DNA of 50,133 nt, taken from positions 1 through 50,133 of the forward strand of contig CAJUQP010000024.1 of NCBI GenBank assembly GCA_910588245.1, written 5' to 3'. The notes beneath the pieces are model-generated. The model did no database searches and had not been told where the DNA came from. It was given only the letters and a program-made list of their open reading frames with translations. Shown piece by piece: positions 40,912 through 48,008 of this stretch; the stretch's first letter is position 1; the number at the start of each line of letters is the position of its first letter. This DNA comes from an uncultured Muribaculaceae bacterium. GTDB lineage: Bacteria; Bacteroidota; Bacteroidia; Bacteroidales; Muribaculaceae. Position numbers and translations under genes: made by a program.

Positions 40912-41478
40912 TTATTTTTCGGGGTCGCATCCCGCTGTGAGGGTGTCGAGGAGATTGGAGCACCCGTCTTCGAGAAGATTGAGGACGGTCTCGAATCCCT
41001 CGGCACCGTCGTAATATGGATCCGGCACACAGTCGTATTGCGGAAATCCTTTGACAAAATCAATCATCCTAACCACCTTCTCACGGTCTTCGAGGGTCGG
41101 GGCGAAAGCGCGCAGCCGGTCGTAGTTGGAGTCATCCATGCCAATTATTAGGTCAAAGTCTTCGAAATCGGAGATTCTGACCGGGCGGCTTCTGTGGATG
41201 AGACTGTAGCCGCGTTGAAACGCATGGACACGCATTCGGCGGTCAGGGAGATCGCCGGCATGACCTCCATACAAGCCGGCGGAGTCAATTACAAATCTGT
41301 CGGTGAGGTCTCTTTTTTCCACGAGATCCCGGAATATGCCTTCCGCGGCCGGAGATCGGCATATGTTGCCGAGGCATACGAAAAGCACTTTCACCGAACT
41401 GAGGCATCTCAACCGGTCGATGATTCGTGGAATCTCGTGTCCGGCTGGTTCGATATGAGTATGTCGCATATTTTTCAT
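40912..41478 (-). CDS. Low-molecular-weight protein-tyrosine phosphatase
   Basis: 188 residues from ATG 41478. Cysteine-dependent phosphatase: P-loop VCLGNICRSP (C-x5-R-S), and the acid-loop VPDPYYDG with the general-acid Asp. Often linked to dephosphorylation of tyrosine kinases in capsule control, but no capsule gene is near. The 28 residues before VKVLFVCLGN are longer than usual; GTG 41394 would give a standard 160-residue protein and may be the true start. The C-terminal part (FETVLNLLEDGCSNLLDTL) is normal. Confidence 0.88.
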   Translation of the reverse strand: MKNMRHTHIEPAGHEIPRIIDRLRCLSSVKVLFVCLGNICRSPAAEGIFRDLVEKRDLTDRFVIDSAGLYGGHAGDLPDRRMRVHAFQRGYSLIHRSRPVRISDFEDFDLIIGMDDSNYDRLRAFAPTLEDREKVVRMIDFVKGFPQYDCVPDPYYDGAEGFETVLNLLEDGCSNLLDTLTAGCDPEK

Positions 41479-41522
41479 CAGGATTGTAAAAATACAGTTT
41501 AAGGGGATAGGAATAAATAAAA

Positions 41523-41545
41523 AAGCCGGGCATTATGCTCGGCTT
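41523..41545 (-). terminator. Intrinsic terminator of tRNA-His
   Basis: 11-nt arms 41523-41533 and 41535-41545 (one G-U; innermost bases form the loop), followed on the minus strand by a run of T (41524-41519). Confidence 0.75.
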
Positions 41546-41550
41546 AAGAG

Positions 41551-41625
41551 GGTGAAAGATGGGTCTCGAACCCACGACCTACGGAACCACAATCCGTCGC
41601 TCTAACCAACTGAGCTACATTCACC
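41551..41625 (-). tRNA. tRNA-His (anticodon GTG)
   Basis: Minus-strand cloverleaf of 75 nt beginning with the extra G(-1) that bacterial tRNA-His needs; it pairs with C73. D-loop GTAGCTCAGTTGGTTAGAGC, anticodon loop TTGTGGT gives GTG, T-arm GGTTCGAGACC. A U-U mismatch occurs at position 6:67 of the acceptor stem. CCA is not encoded. Confidence 0.95.
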
Positions 41626-41684
41626 ATTTGCTTCTCCTGGAGATTCCACTAAAGGCTTCGCAAGGTCTCTCCCGAAAAGCGATG

Positions 41685-41716
41685 CAAAGTTACGCACTTT
41701 TTTTGATTCCGCCAAA
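41685..41716 (-). promoter_or_regulatory. Promoter of tRNA-His
   Basis: Minus-strand TTTG (41716-41713), exactly 20 nt, then TAACTTTG (41692-41685); full consensus. It lies ~60 bp before the tRNA 5' end. Confidence 0.85.
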
Positions 41717-41789
41717 TTTTAAGCTTAAATTTTTTTGAAAAATTTAGATGTCTGCCGACATGGCGTTGAATCACAGGCGATTTAAAAAA

Positions 41790-42368
41790 TCAAATTTTGA
41801 TTCCTGAAAAACCCATGAATGCCATGGCGAGAATGCCGGCGCATATCAGGGCAATGGGCACTCCCTTCATGGCGCGCGGTATGGCCGTCAGCGACAGCTG
41901 TTCGCGTATGCCTGCGAATATCCAGAGGGCGAGAGTGAAGCCGAGAGATGTCGAGACTCCGTAGGTGATCGATTCCATGAGATTGAATTCTTTCTGGATC
42001 ACGAGGATCGCGACTCCAAGCACCGCACAGTTGGTTGTGATCAAGGGGAGGAACACGCCTAAGGCCTGATAGAGTGCCGGTACGGTCTTCTTCATCACGA
42101 TCTCAAGCAGCTGCACAAGAAAGGCGATGACAAGGATGAACACAATAGTCTGGAGGAACTGCAGCCCGAGGGGATTGAGCACATAGGTCTGCAAAAGCCA
42201 TGCCACTGTGGTTGCGAGTGTGATTACGAATGTCACGGCCGCGCCCATTCCGAGGGCCGAGCTAATCTTTTTTGATACTCCCAGGAAAGGGCATATACCC
42301 AGGAATTGGGAAAAAACGATATTATTGATAAATATCGCCGTGATGATTATAGATATATATGTGAGCAT
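41790..42368 (-). CDS. rnfA: Rnf complex subunit RnfA
   Basis: 192 residues, six-helix membrane subunit of the ion-translocating ferredoxin:NAD+ oxidoreductase, homologous to NqrE. Seen: IIITAIFINNIVFSQFLGICPFLGVS (helix with conserved Cys), AVTFVITLATTVAWLLQTYVL, GVFLPLITTNCAVLGVAI with the second conserved Cys, and ALWIFAGIREQL. The two Cys lie in half-helices that in Nqr/Rnf hold a membrane Fe-S centre. Last gene of the rnf run, 5 bp after rnfE; no terminator seen before tRNA-His. Confidence 0.93.
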   Translation of the reverse strand: MLTYISIIITAIFINNIVFSQFLGICPFLGVSKKISSALGMGAAVTFVITLATTVAWLLQTYVLNPLGLQFLQTIVFILVIAFLVQLLEIVMKKTVPALYQALGVFLPLITTNCAVLGVAILVIQKEFNLMESITYGVSTSLGFTLALWIFAGIREQLSLTAIPRAMKGVPIALICAGILAMAFMGFSGIKI

Positions 42369-42373
42369 GAGGA

Positions 42374-42964
42374 TCAGACTGTTTTACGGATTTTATTCAC
42401 GATGGCTATAAGGTAGCCCAGGGCTATGAATGCTCCCGGGGCGAGCACGAACAACAGCATGCCGTAATCCTCGGGGAAAATCGTGGCGCCGAAGATCTTT
42501 CCTGTGCCCAGAATCTCACGGGTCCCTCCGAGAAGTATGAGAGCGAAAGTGAACCCGAGTCCGGTACCGAGTCCGTCGAGCAGGGATGGGATCACTCCGT
42601 TCTTGCTTGCGAAGGCCTCTGCGCGTCCCAGCAGGATGCAGTTGACCACGATGAGAGGAATGAATATGCCCAGCGATGCATTGAGCGCGGGGAGCCATGC
42701 GTTGACCGCGAGCTGGAGCACCGTGACAAATGATGCGATCACCACAATGAAAGCAGGGATACGCACTTTGTCGGGCACGAGGTTCTTGATAAGGGAGATT
42801 GCCACGTTGGAGCATACAAGCACTGCCGCAGTGGCGATACCCATCATCATGCCGTTGTAGGCCGAGGATGTGGTGCCGAGCGTGGCACACATTCCAAGCA
42901 GAAGCACAAAGACCGGATTCCCGGGCACTATGCCGTTATAGAGTATTTTCCAGTAATCTTTCAT
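42374..42964 (-). CDS. rnfE: Rnf complex subunit RnfE
   Basis: 196 residues, polytopic membrane subunit related to RnfA and NqrD, inverted in topology relative to RnfA. Seen: IVPGNPVFVLLLGMCATLGTT (conserved Cys), IPLIVVNCILLGRAEAFASKN (second Cys), and FALILLGGTREILGTG. With RnfA it forms the central membrane core of the complex. ATG overlaps the rnfG stop as ATGA. Confidence 0.93.
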   Translation of the reverse strand: MKDYWKILYNGIVPGNPVFVLLLGMCATLGTTSSAYNGMMMGIATAAVLVCSNVAISLIKNLVPDKVRIPAFIVVIASFVTVLQLAVNAWLPALNASLGIFIPLIVVNCILLGRAEAFASKNGVIPSLLDGLGTGLGFTFALILLGGTREILGTGKIFGATIFPEDYGMLLFVLAPGAFIALGYLIAIVNKIRKTV

Positions 42965-43569
42965 TTTGCCTCCTTTTGAGTGTCGATCTTATTCTGATAT
43001 TCCTTATATGCGTCGAACGCCCTGCGCATGACTTTCAGGAACGCCCGGGATGAGATCGTGGCGGCTGTTATGCCGTCGATCGCTCCGCCATCCTTCGAGA
43101 CATGGAAGTCGGTTGTGGCCGGGTTCTTCTCCAGAACCGAGCGGGCTGCGGTCGGATCGCGAAACCAGGTCTCCATCTTTGTGCCGAGTCCGGGAGTCTC
43201 GGCTTGCTGGAGCACCCGATAGTCTTTCACTGTGCCGTCGGCGGTGAAACCGCACATCAAAGTAATCTCCCCTGCGAATCCCTCCATGGTGCTTCCTTTT
43301 ACAGCTGCGCCGACAAGGATCCCGTTTTTACGGGCCGGATATACGGTAAAGGTACTTCCCTTTATCTCTGTGGTCCATTTCTCCGCCTCAGGATTGTTGT
43401 CGAACGCCGGAGTTACGTCGGAGATCGCTTTCTCCTGCTGTTCCTGCATCTGGCGTGCTATCGGCTCTTTTGTCAGGGTATACATCCATCCCAGAAGAGC
43501 TCCGGCAAGGATCGTGACGGTGCCCAGAGATATGAGCATGTTGGGCAGTGTGGATGTCAGTTTTTTCAT
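42961..43569 (-). CDS. rnfG: Rnf complex subunit RnfG (FMN-binding)
   Basis: 202 residues. One N-terminal helix (LISLGTVTILAGALLGWMYTLT) then a periplasmic FMN-binding domain. FMN is attached by a phosphoester bond to Thr in a motif S/T-G-A-T-x-S/T; here the site reads ITAATISSRAF near residue 175, so the Gly is Ala. The Thr and downstream Ser are retained, so flavinylation is still likely. Start ATG overlaps the rnfD stop as ATGA. An ApbE flavin transferase would be needed; none is in the window. Confidence 0.9.
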   Translation of the reverse strand: MKKLTSTLPNMLISLGTVTILAGALLGWMYTLTKEPIARQMQEQQEKAISDVTPAFDNNPEAEKWTTEIKGSTFTVYPARKNGILVGAAVKGSTMEGFAGEITLMCGFTADGTVKDYRVLQQAETPGLGTKMETWFRDPTAARSVLEKNPATTDFHVSKDGGAIDGITAATISSRAFLKVMRRAFDAYKEYQNKIDTQKEAK

Positions 43570-44546
43570 GCCATGGCCCTCCTTTCTTTCTCTCCGAACA
43601 CCGCGGGACGGAAATATCTGTTAATGAGGGGCACGAAACTGTTCATAAGGAGAATCGCGAACGAAACGCCCTCAGGATATGCCCCGTATCGGCGGATTAT
43701 TATTGTTATGAATCCTATCATGAAGCCATAGAGGAGCTGCCCCTTCCGGGTCATGGGTGAGGTGACATAGTCTGTGGCCATGAATACGGCTCCCAGAAGC
43801 AAACCTCCTGCGAACAGATCGAGAAGCGGATTCCCTCCTAATGCCCAGGAGAAGAGGGCGGCGGATCCGAGCATTGACACGGGTATGTGCCATGTCACGG
43901 TCTTTGTGAGCAGAAGATATGCCAGTCCTATGAGTATGGCGATGCCTCCCACCTCTCCGAGCGAGCCGTTCATATGTCCGAAGACCATGTCGAGAAGGTC
44001 ATAGTCTGCCAGGGATGGAACTGCTTCGGAGGAATTAAGATGTGTGAGGAGGGTGGCTCCTGTCGAGGCATGTGTGGATGCTCCGGTAGTCCCGTCGAAT
44101 GCCGAAGGCACACCATCGGGCCATGTGGTCATCGCGGCGGGGAAGGAGACGAGCAGGAACACGCGTCCGACGAGAGCCGGATTCCAGATGTTGCATCCGA
44201 GGCCGCCGAAACTCATCTTCCCTATGCCGATGGCCACCACCGCACCGATAATGACCATCCACCATGGCAGGATGCTTGGAAGATTGAAGGCAAGCAGGAT
44301 TCCTGTGATCAGGGCTGAGCCGTTGGCGAGTGTGCATGGCCTGTGGAGCATAAACCGCGTCACGGCCCATTCTGTCAGCAGGCAGGCGGCTACGCTGATG
44401 GCGGTGACCATGAGCGCAGGCATCCCGAAAGTCCATATGGCCACAGCCAATGCAGGGAGCATCGCGATCACTACATTCCACATACATCTGTCGATCGTAG
44501 TTGAAGTGTGGATGTGGGGGGAGATCGATATTGTGAGTCTGTTCAT
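43566..44546 (-). CDS. rnfD: Rnf complex subunit RnfD (FMN-binding)
   Basis: 326 residues from ATG 44546 (MNRLTISISPHIHTSTTI, the usual RnfD start); the longer frame to 44618 would overlap rnfC by 70 bp. Multi-helix membrane protein homologous to NqrB. Seen: ANGSALITGILLAFNLPS, MSFGGLGCNIWNPALVGRVF, and a likely FMN site HASTGATLLTHL (S-T-G-A-T), then four C-terminal helices with DYVTSPMTRKGQLLYG. Starts 2 bp after the rnfC stop. Confidence 0.92.
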   Translation of the reverse strand: MNRLTISISPHIHTSTTIDRCMWNVVIAMLPALAVAIWTFGMPALMVTAISVAACLLTEWAVTRFMLHRPCTLANGSALITGILLAFNLPSILPWWMVIIGAVVAIGIGKMSFGGLGCNIWNPALVGRVFLLVSFPAAMTTWPDGVPSAFDGTTGASTHASTGATLLTHLNSSEAVPSLADYDLLDMVFGHMNGSLGEVGGIAILIGLAYLLLTKTVTWHIPVSMLGSAALFSWALGGNPLLDLFAGGLLLGAVFMATDYVTSPMTRKGQLLYGFMIGFITIIIRRYGAYPEGVSFAILLMNSFVPLINRYFRPAVFGEKERRAMA

Positions 44547-44548
44547 AA

Positions 44549-45862
44549 CTATTTCTTTTTTCTCAGTTCTTGTTTGCCGAGTTTGATATAGTCGAGAAGC
44601 GGGCGCGACGCCGGGCATATGTAGCTACAGCATCCGCATTCAAGACAGTTCATCACGCCATGTGCCGACATGTCGTCCCATACACGGTTTTCCGCCTGAA
44701 GCATCAGCAGATATGGCTCAAGACCCATGGGGCATGCCGATACGCAGCGCGCACACCTTATGCATGGACCCGAAGGTTTCCTTTCCGCCATATCGGCCGG
44801 TACGACCACAAGTCCTGACAGCCCTTTCGTGGCGGTAGAGTCGAGCGTTGATACGGCACGTCCCATCATCGGACCTCCGGCTATGATCTTTCCCGCCTCT
44901 TCGGGCAACCCTCCGGCAAAGTCTATCAACGCAGAGAGAGGGGTGCCGTTTTTGACCAGGAAATTTCCCGGATTGGAGAGACCGGGCCCGGTGACCGTCA
45001 CTATTCTTTCAGTCAGCGGGCGACGGTTGCGCACGGCATCGTATACGGCAAATGCCGTAGCTACGTTGTCGACGATGCATCCCGTCTCGATCGGAAGTGT
45101 TCCTGCAGGAACAATCCTGCCTGTCAGGGCGTATATGAGCTGTTTCTCTCCCCCTTGCGGATATTTTTTCTTGAGTTTGCACACGGAGATTGCCGGGACA
45201 GTCTTTGCTGCCGCCTCCATCGCCGCGATAGCCTCCGGTTTGTTCTCCTCGATTCCGATTATCCCCTCGGGAGCACCGGTGGCTTTCATAATTAGGAAGG
45301 CTCCTTTTACAATCGCTTGCGCCTCTGTACGCATCAAAGCATCGTCGCATGTAAGGCATGGCTCACATTCGGCTCCGTTGATTATGACTGTCCGAGCCTT
45401 CTTCCCTTTAGGCACCGAGAGCTTCACTCTGGTTGGGAAAGTTGCTCCTCCTAATCCTACGATTCCGGCCTCACCTACGATTGCCACGATCTCCTCGGGT
45501 GAGAGAGCCATTATCTCGTCTTCATCGCGGGGAGTAGCCTGAATAGCGTCCTCCTGTGTTTCATCGGGCACGATCACTATTGAGTCTTGCCATATGCCCT
45601 GTGGTGTGCGGGTTGGCTCAAGTTTCTTTACAGTCCCGCAAACAGGGGAGTGGAGGGGAGCGCCGACAAACCCGCCGGCTTCCGCTATCATCTGCCCGGC
45701 CACGACATGATCTCCGGCCTTGACGACAGGCCGGGAGGGTGTGCCAATGCATTGCGAGAGCATTATCCGGATCTCCGAGGGTACGGGGACTCCAACGATC
45801 GGTCTGCCGGCGGTCAGTTTGTATTCAGGCGGATGGATGCCGCCTTTTCTGAAAGTCTTCAT
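44549..45862 (-). CDS. rnfC: Rnf complex subunit RnfC (NADH/Fe-S)
   Basis: 437 residues from ATG 45862 (MKTFRKGGIHPPEYK, the standard N-terminus); the ATG overlaps the rnfB stop as ATGA. Cytosolic subunit with NADH/FMN-binding region (GLGGATFPTRVKLS), a SLBB-like segment, and two 4Fe-4S motifs near the C-terminus, starting at Cys367 (CIRCARCVSACP) and Cys406 (CLECGCCSYICP). Passes electrons between NAD(H) and the membrane core. It lacks the long repeated C-terminal tail of some proteobacterial RnfC. Confidence 0.93.
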   Translation of the reverse strand: MKTFRKGGIHPPEYKLTAGRPIVGVPVPSEIRIMLSQCIGTPSRPVVKAGDHVVAGQMIAEAGGFVGAPLHSPVCGTVKKLEPTRTPQGIWQDSIVIVPDETQEDAIQATPRDEDEIMALSPEEIVAIVGEAGIVGLGGATFPTRVKLSVPKGKKARTVIINGAECEPCLTCDDALMRTEAQAIVKGAFLIMKATGAPEGIIGIEENKPEAIAAMEAAAKTVPAISVCKLKKKYPQGGEKQLIYALTGRIVPAGTLPIETGCIVDNVATAFAVYDAVRNRRPLTERIVTVTGPGLSNPGNFLVKNGTPLSALIDFAGGLPEEAGKIIAGGPMMGRAVSTLDSTATKGLSGLVVVPADMAERKPSGPCIRCARCVSACPMGLEPYLLMLQAENRVWDDMSAHGVMNCLECGCCSYICPASRPLLDYIKLGKQELRKKK

Positions 45863-46674
45863 AACTGCGATGAGGATGTTACTATGGAATGTCGGGGACA
45901 GGCTTTGACGCATTCCCCGCACGATGTGCATTTGCTCTGGTCAATATGGGCCAGGAAAGAGGATATCTCAGGGGCCTCGACGGGGCATACCTTGCGGCAT
46001 TTCGTGCAGCCTATGCACGCTACTCCGCATTCTTTCATGGCTACGGGTCCGCGGTCGCGGTTTGCGCAAGCCACCCACACCATCGGTCGGTCGGCATGCA
46101 ACGGCACGAGCTCGCAAAGACCGCGCGGACACGTCTCCACGCATTTGCCGCATCCGGTGCATTTCTCGAGATCAATGCGCGGCAAGGAGTCTCCCGAAGA
46201 GATCGTCATGGCGCCGAAGGGACATGCTGCGACACAATCCCCGCATGCGAGACAGCCGTAGATGCAATCGGATTCACCTTGATAGAGCGCGGCCTCAATA
46301 GCGCATGACCGAACGCCGTCATAATGGTTGCGCAAGTCGCGGTTTTCACAGGAGGCGGAGCATCTCAGCACGGCTACTTTCCTTTCGGCTGCTACCGGAG
46401 TAAGCCCTACGATATCGGCGATTTTCTTCATTCCTTCCGCGGTAAGACCGGTGCAGTTAAGGCCGTCCATAGAGGAGGCTCCCGCGCATTCCACGGCGAA
46501 AGCGTGGCAACCGGAGAAACCGCATCCTCCGCAGTTGGCGCCCGGAAGAATCTCCTCTATCTCCCCGATTCTGGGATCTTCGCTCACGTGAAACTTCTTG
46601 GCCGCCAGATACAGCAAGACAGCCGCGAGCACTCCGATCACTCCCAGGACAATTATCGATACAGTTATTTCCAT
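45859..46674 (-). CDS. rnfB: Rnf complex subunit RnfB (ferredoxin-like)
   Basis: 271 residues. N-terminal helix (VSIIVLGVIGVLAAVLLYLAA), then an Fe-S domain with Cys48/51/56/74, and four further CxxCxxCxxxC clusters starting at Cys141, Cys172, Cys220 and Cys249, plus a CSASC pair at 105/109. This long multi-cluster RnfB, with more clusters than the E. coli RsxB form, is usual in anaerobes and accepts electrons from reduced ferredoxin. Starts 73 bp after the rseC-like stop; overlaps rnfC by 4 bp. Confidence 0.93.
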   Translation of the reverse strand: MEITVSIIVLGVIGVLAAVLLYLAAKKFHVSEDPRIGEIEEILPGANCGGCGFSGCHAFAVECAGASSMDGLNCTGLTAEGMKKIADIVGLTPVAAERKVAVLRCSASCENRDLRNHYDGVRSCAIEAALYQGESDCIYGCLACGDCVAACPFGAMTISSGDSLPRIDLEKCTGCGKCVETCPRGLCELVPLHADRPMVWVACANRDRGPVAMKECGVACIGCTKCRKVCPVEAPEISSFLAHIDQSKCTSCGECVKACPRHSIVTSSSQL

Positions 46675-46747
46675 GAGATAAATGACGCTTATTGATTTCT
46701 AAGAAAATTTGTTTCCATGATGTATTCCGCCTTCAGTAGGAAAGATT

Positions 46748-47209
46748 TCATTTCCCTTCCCCCGCTCTTTCCGGTTGGCCTACGATTTCAAATGTGAACT
46801 CATGTTCCACCCGGTTGCGCGCAACCCATAGAATCAGGAAAAACAGGATCATAGTCCCCAATCCACATAAGGCCGCTGCGAGCTGTGAATGCGAGATAAT
46901 GTATACTCCCACCATTACCGCCACAAGGATAATGCATGGTAGCACTGTGGCATACATGATCGCCCTGTGATGCATCCTTTCGGTGCCTCTGACAGTGACG
47001 ATGTCATCTTTGCGGTAGCGACCCGCATGCGGAGTTATTATTTTTACCAGATTGGCAGGATCGGTATGGCCGGAACATAAAGCTGCCGCGGGGCATGATC
47101 CGCATTCCCCTTCGTCGTCGACTCTGACCATTACTGTGTTGTGGGCAGCGTCAATGGAAGTCACCACTCCCGTATGGTCGATATGATCTAAAAATTCAGT
47201 TTTTTTCAT
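46748..47209 (-). CDS. rseC: RseC/MucC family protein (SoxR-reducing system)
   Basis: 153 residues. Cytosolic N-domain (~1-75) with conserved cysteines in the pattern CGSCPAAALCSGH, then two membrane helices (IMYATVLPCIILVAVMVGVYII and ALCGLGTMILFFLILWVA). Matches RseC, linked in E. coli to reduction of SoxR together with the Rsx (Rnf) complex; no soxR is visible. Heads the rnfBCDGEA series, typical for Bacteroidales. A foldable leader (47238-47355) lies just upstream. Confidence 0.85.
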   Translation of the reverse strand: MKKTEFLDHIDHTGVVTSIDAAHNTVMVRVDDEGECGSCPAAALCSGHTDPANLVKIITPHAGRYRKDDIVTVRGTERMHHRAIMYATVLPCIILVAVMVGVYIISHSQLAAALCGLGTMILFFLILWVARNRVEHEFTFEIVGQPERAGEGK

Positions 47210-47237
47210 TGCAGAAGTATAAGGCTTTTAGTGAAGA

Positions 47238-47355
47238 TGTTTAAATTTTTTGTTCGGAATCTGTTTTCCCGGTGTCGCTCCGGCCCGGACTCCCGGCATT
47301 GTCAGGATCCAAAAACTGTATTGAGAATCTGACGGAATCATGAAAAATTTAAACA
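47238..47355 (-). ncRNA. Candidate structured 5' leader of rseC-rnf
   Basis: 13-bp perfect inverted arms at 47238-47250 and 47343-47355 enclose a ~92-nt segment with a second stem (GTCAG/CTGAC at 47301-47305 and 47329-47333) and GC-rich CCGG-type hairpins at 47270-47297. A -7 box lies ~30 nt upstream (47390-47383) and ATG 28 nt downstream. No known riboswitch consensus recognised. A miniature element with terminal inverted repeats is an alternative. Confidence 0.4.
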
Positions 47356-47382
47356 ATGACTTCAAAATCTCCAAATATTCCA

Positions 47383-47390
47383 CAAAATTA
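47383..47390 (-). promoter_or_regulatory. Promoter -7 box of rseC-rnf
   Basis: Minus-strand TAATTTTG; the only CAAAnnTA match found on the plus strand in this upstream region. No -33 TTTG at 20 nt. Predicted leader about 170 nt. Confidence 0.45.
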
Positions 47391-47532
47391 ATAAAAAAGA
47401 TATAACGTTGCCTATTTTCGATTAAAAATTAAAGAAAAATTTCTTTATTAGTCAAAGTGTGTGAAAATACCGAGTGGAAGTATAAATTTTAGATGAAATC
47501 TTATATATGTTAAAATATTGCATATGTTTTGT

Positions 47533-47566
47533 GCATAAAATTGGTTCTTATGATGCATAAAATTGG
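47533..47566. repeat. 12-bp direct repeat, 22-bp period
   Basis: GCATAAAATTGG at 47533-47544 and again at 47555-47566, both perfect. A 22-bp spacing is about two helical turns, a common arrangement for tandem regulator sites. Located ~70-100 bp upstream of the -33 box at 47635. Apart from these repeats, 47391-47634 shows only AT-rich sequence. Confidence 0.6.
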
Positions 47567-47634
47567 CGTCTGAGCTTAAAAATTCCTAATATTTTGGTCA
47601 AAAAGTTACTTTGGTTAATTTTTTTTAAAATAAA

Positions 47635-47666
47635 TTTGGATATCAGAAATTGATTTGCTATCTTTG
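47635..47666 (+). promoter_or_regulatory. Consensus promoter of the candidate ncRNA
   Basis: TTTG at 47635-47638, exactly 20 nt, then TATCTTTG at 47659-47666: complete Bacteroidota consensus. Reads rightward. Confidence 0.8.
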
Positions 47667-47671
47667 GGCCG

Positions 47672-47869
47672 TACTTATAAATGGACAGGTTAAAAAATCT
47701 ATCTCATGTTAGATCGGTTCCTTACCTCACCACGCCTGATGGCTGTATATAAGCCGCGAGGACGATACAGCTGATACAGATGATCCGCAAGATCTTCGTG
47801 CGGTTTGTCTTACTCGGGTGAGTGTAAAAGTAGTCCGGCTTTCCGTCAGAAGGGAGGCCGGACTTTTTT
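47672..47869 (+). ncRNA. Candidate ~200-nt structured RNA
   Basis: From a consensus promoter to an intrinsic terminator. The 5' GCCGTACTT can pair with AAGTA..CGGC (47827-47839); TTACCTCACC (47722-47731) pairs with GGTGAGTGTAA (47817-47827) with one bulge; smaller hairpins include ATCTA/TAGAT, GGCT/AGCC and CCGCA/TGCGG. Two short frames (23 and 13 codons) exist but lack ribosome sites. A rod with end pairing resembles 6S RNA in general design; I could not confirm that. It might also be an unattached leader for GH97. Confidence 0.55.
47832..47869 (+). terminator. Intrinsic terminator of the candidate ncRNA
   Basis: 8-bp arms AGTCCGGC (47832-47839) and GCCGGACT (47857-47864), then six Ts (47864-47869). 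It ends the rightward transcript ~140 bp before GH97. Confidence 0.85.
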
Positions 47870-48008
47870 CTGTAAAATAGTGTGGCCATTGTAACTATGG
47901 AGAAGAGAGACTTGCAAACTTTTAAACGCCTTCTTAATCGACCGAATATATATGAAAGCTTGCAGATAATATATTTTATGGCTAAATTCGCAGACGTGAT
48001 GTACATGG

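Noticed and set aside
47722..48006. 94-residue leftward frame antisense to the candidate ncRNA
   Set aside because: It runs through the plus-strand terminator and overlaps the ncRNA, with no ribosome site, no promoter and no recognisable family.
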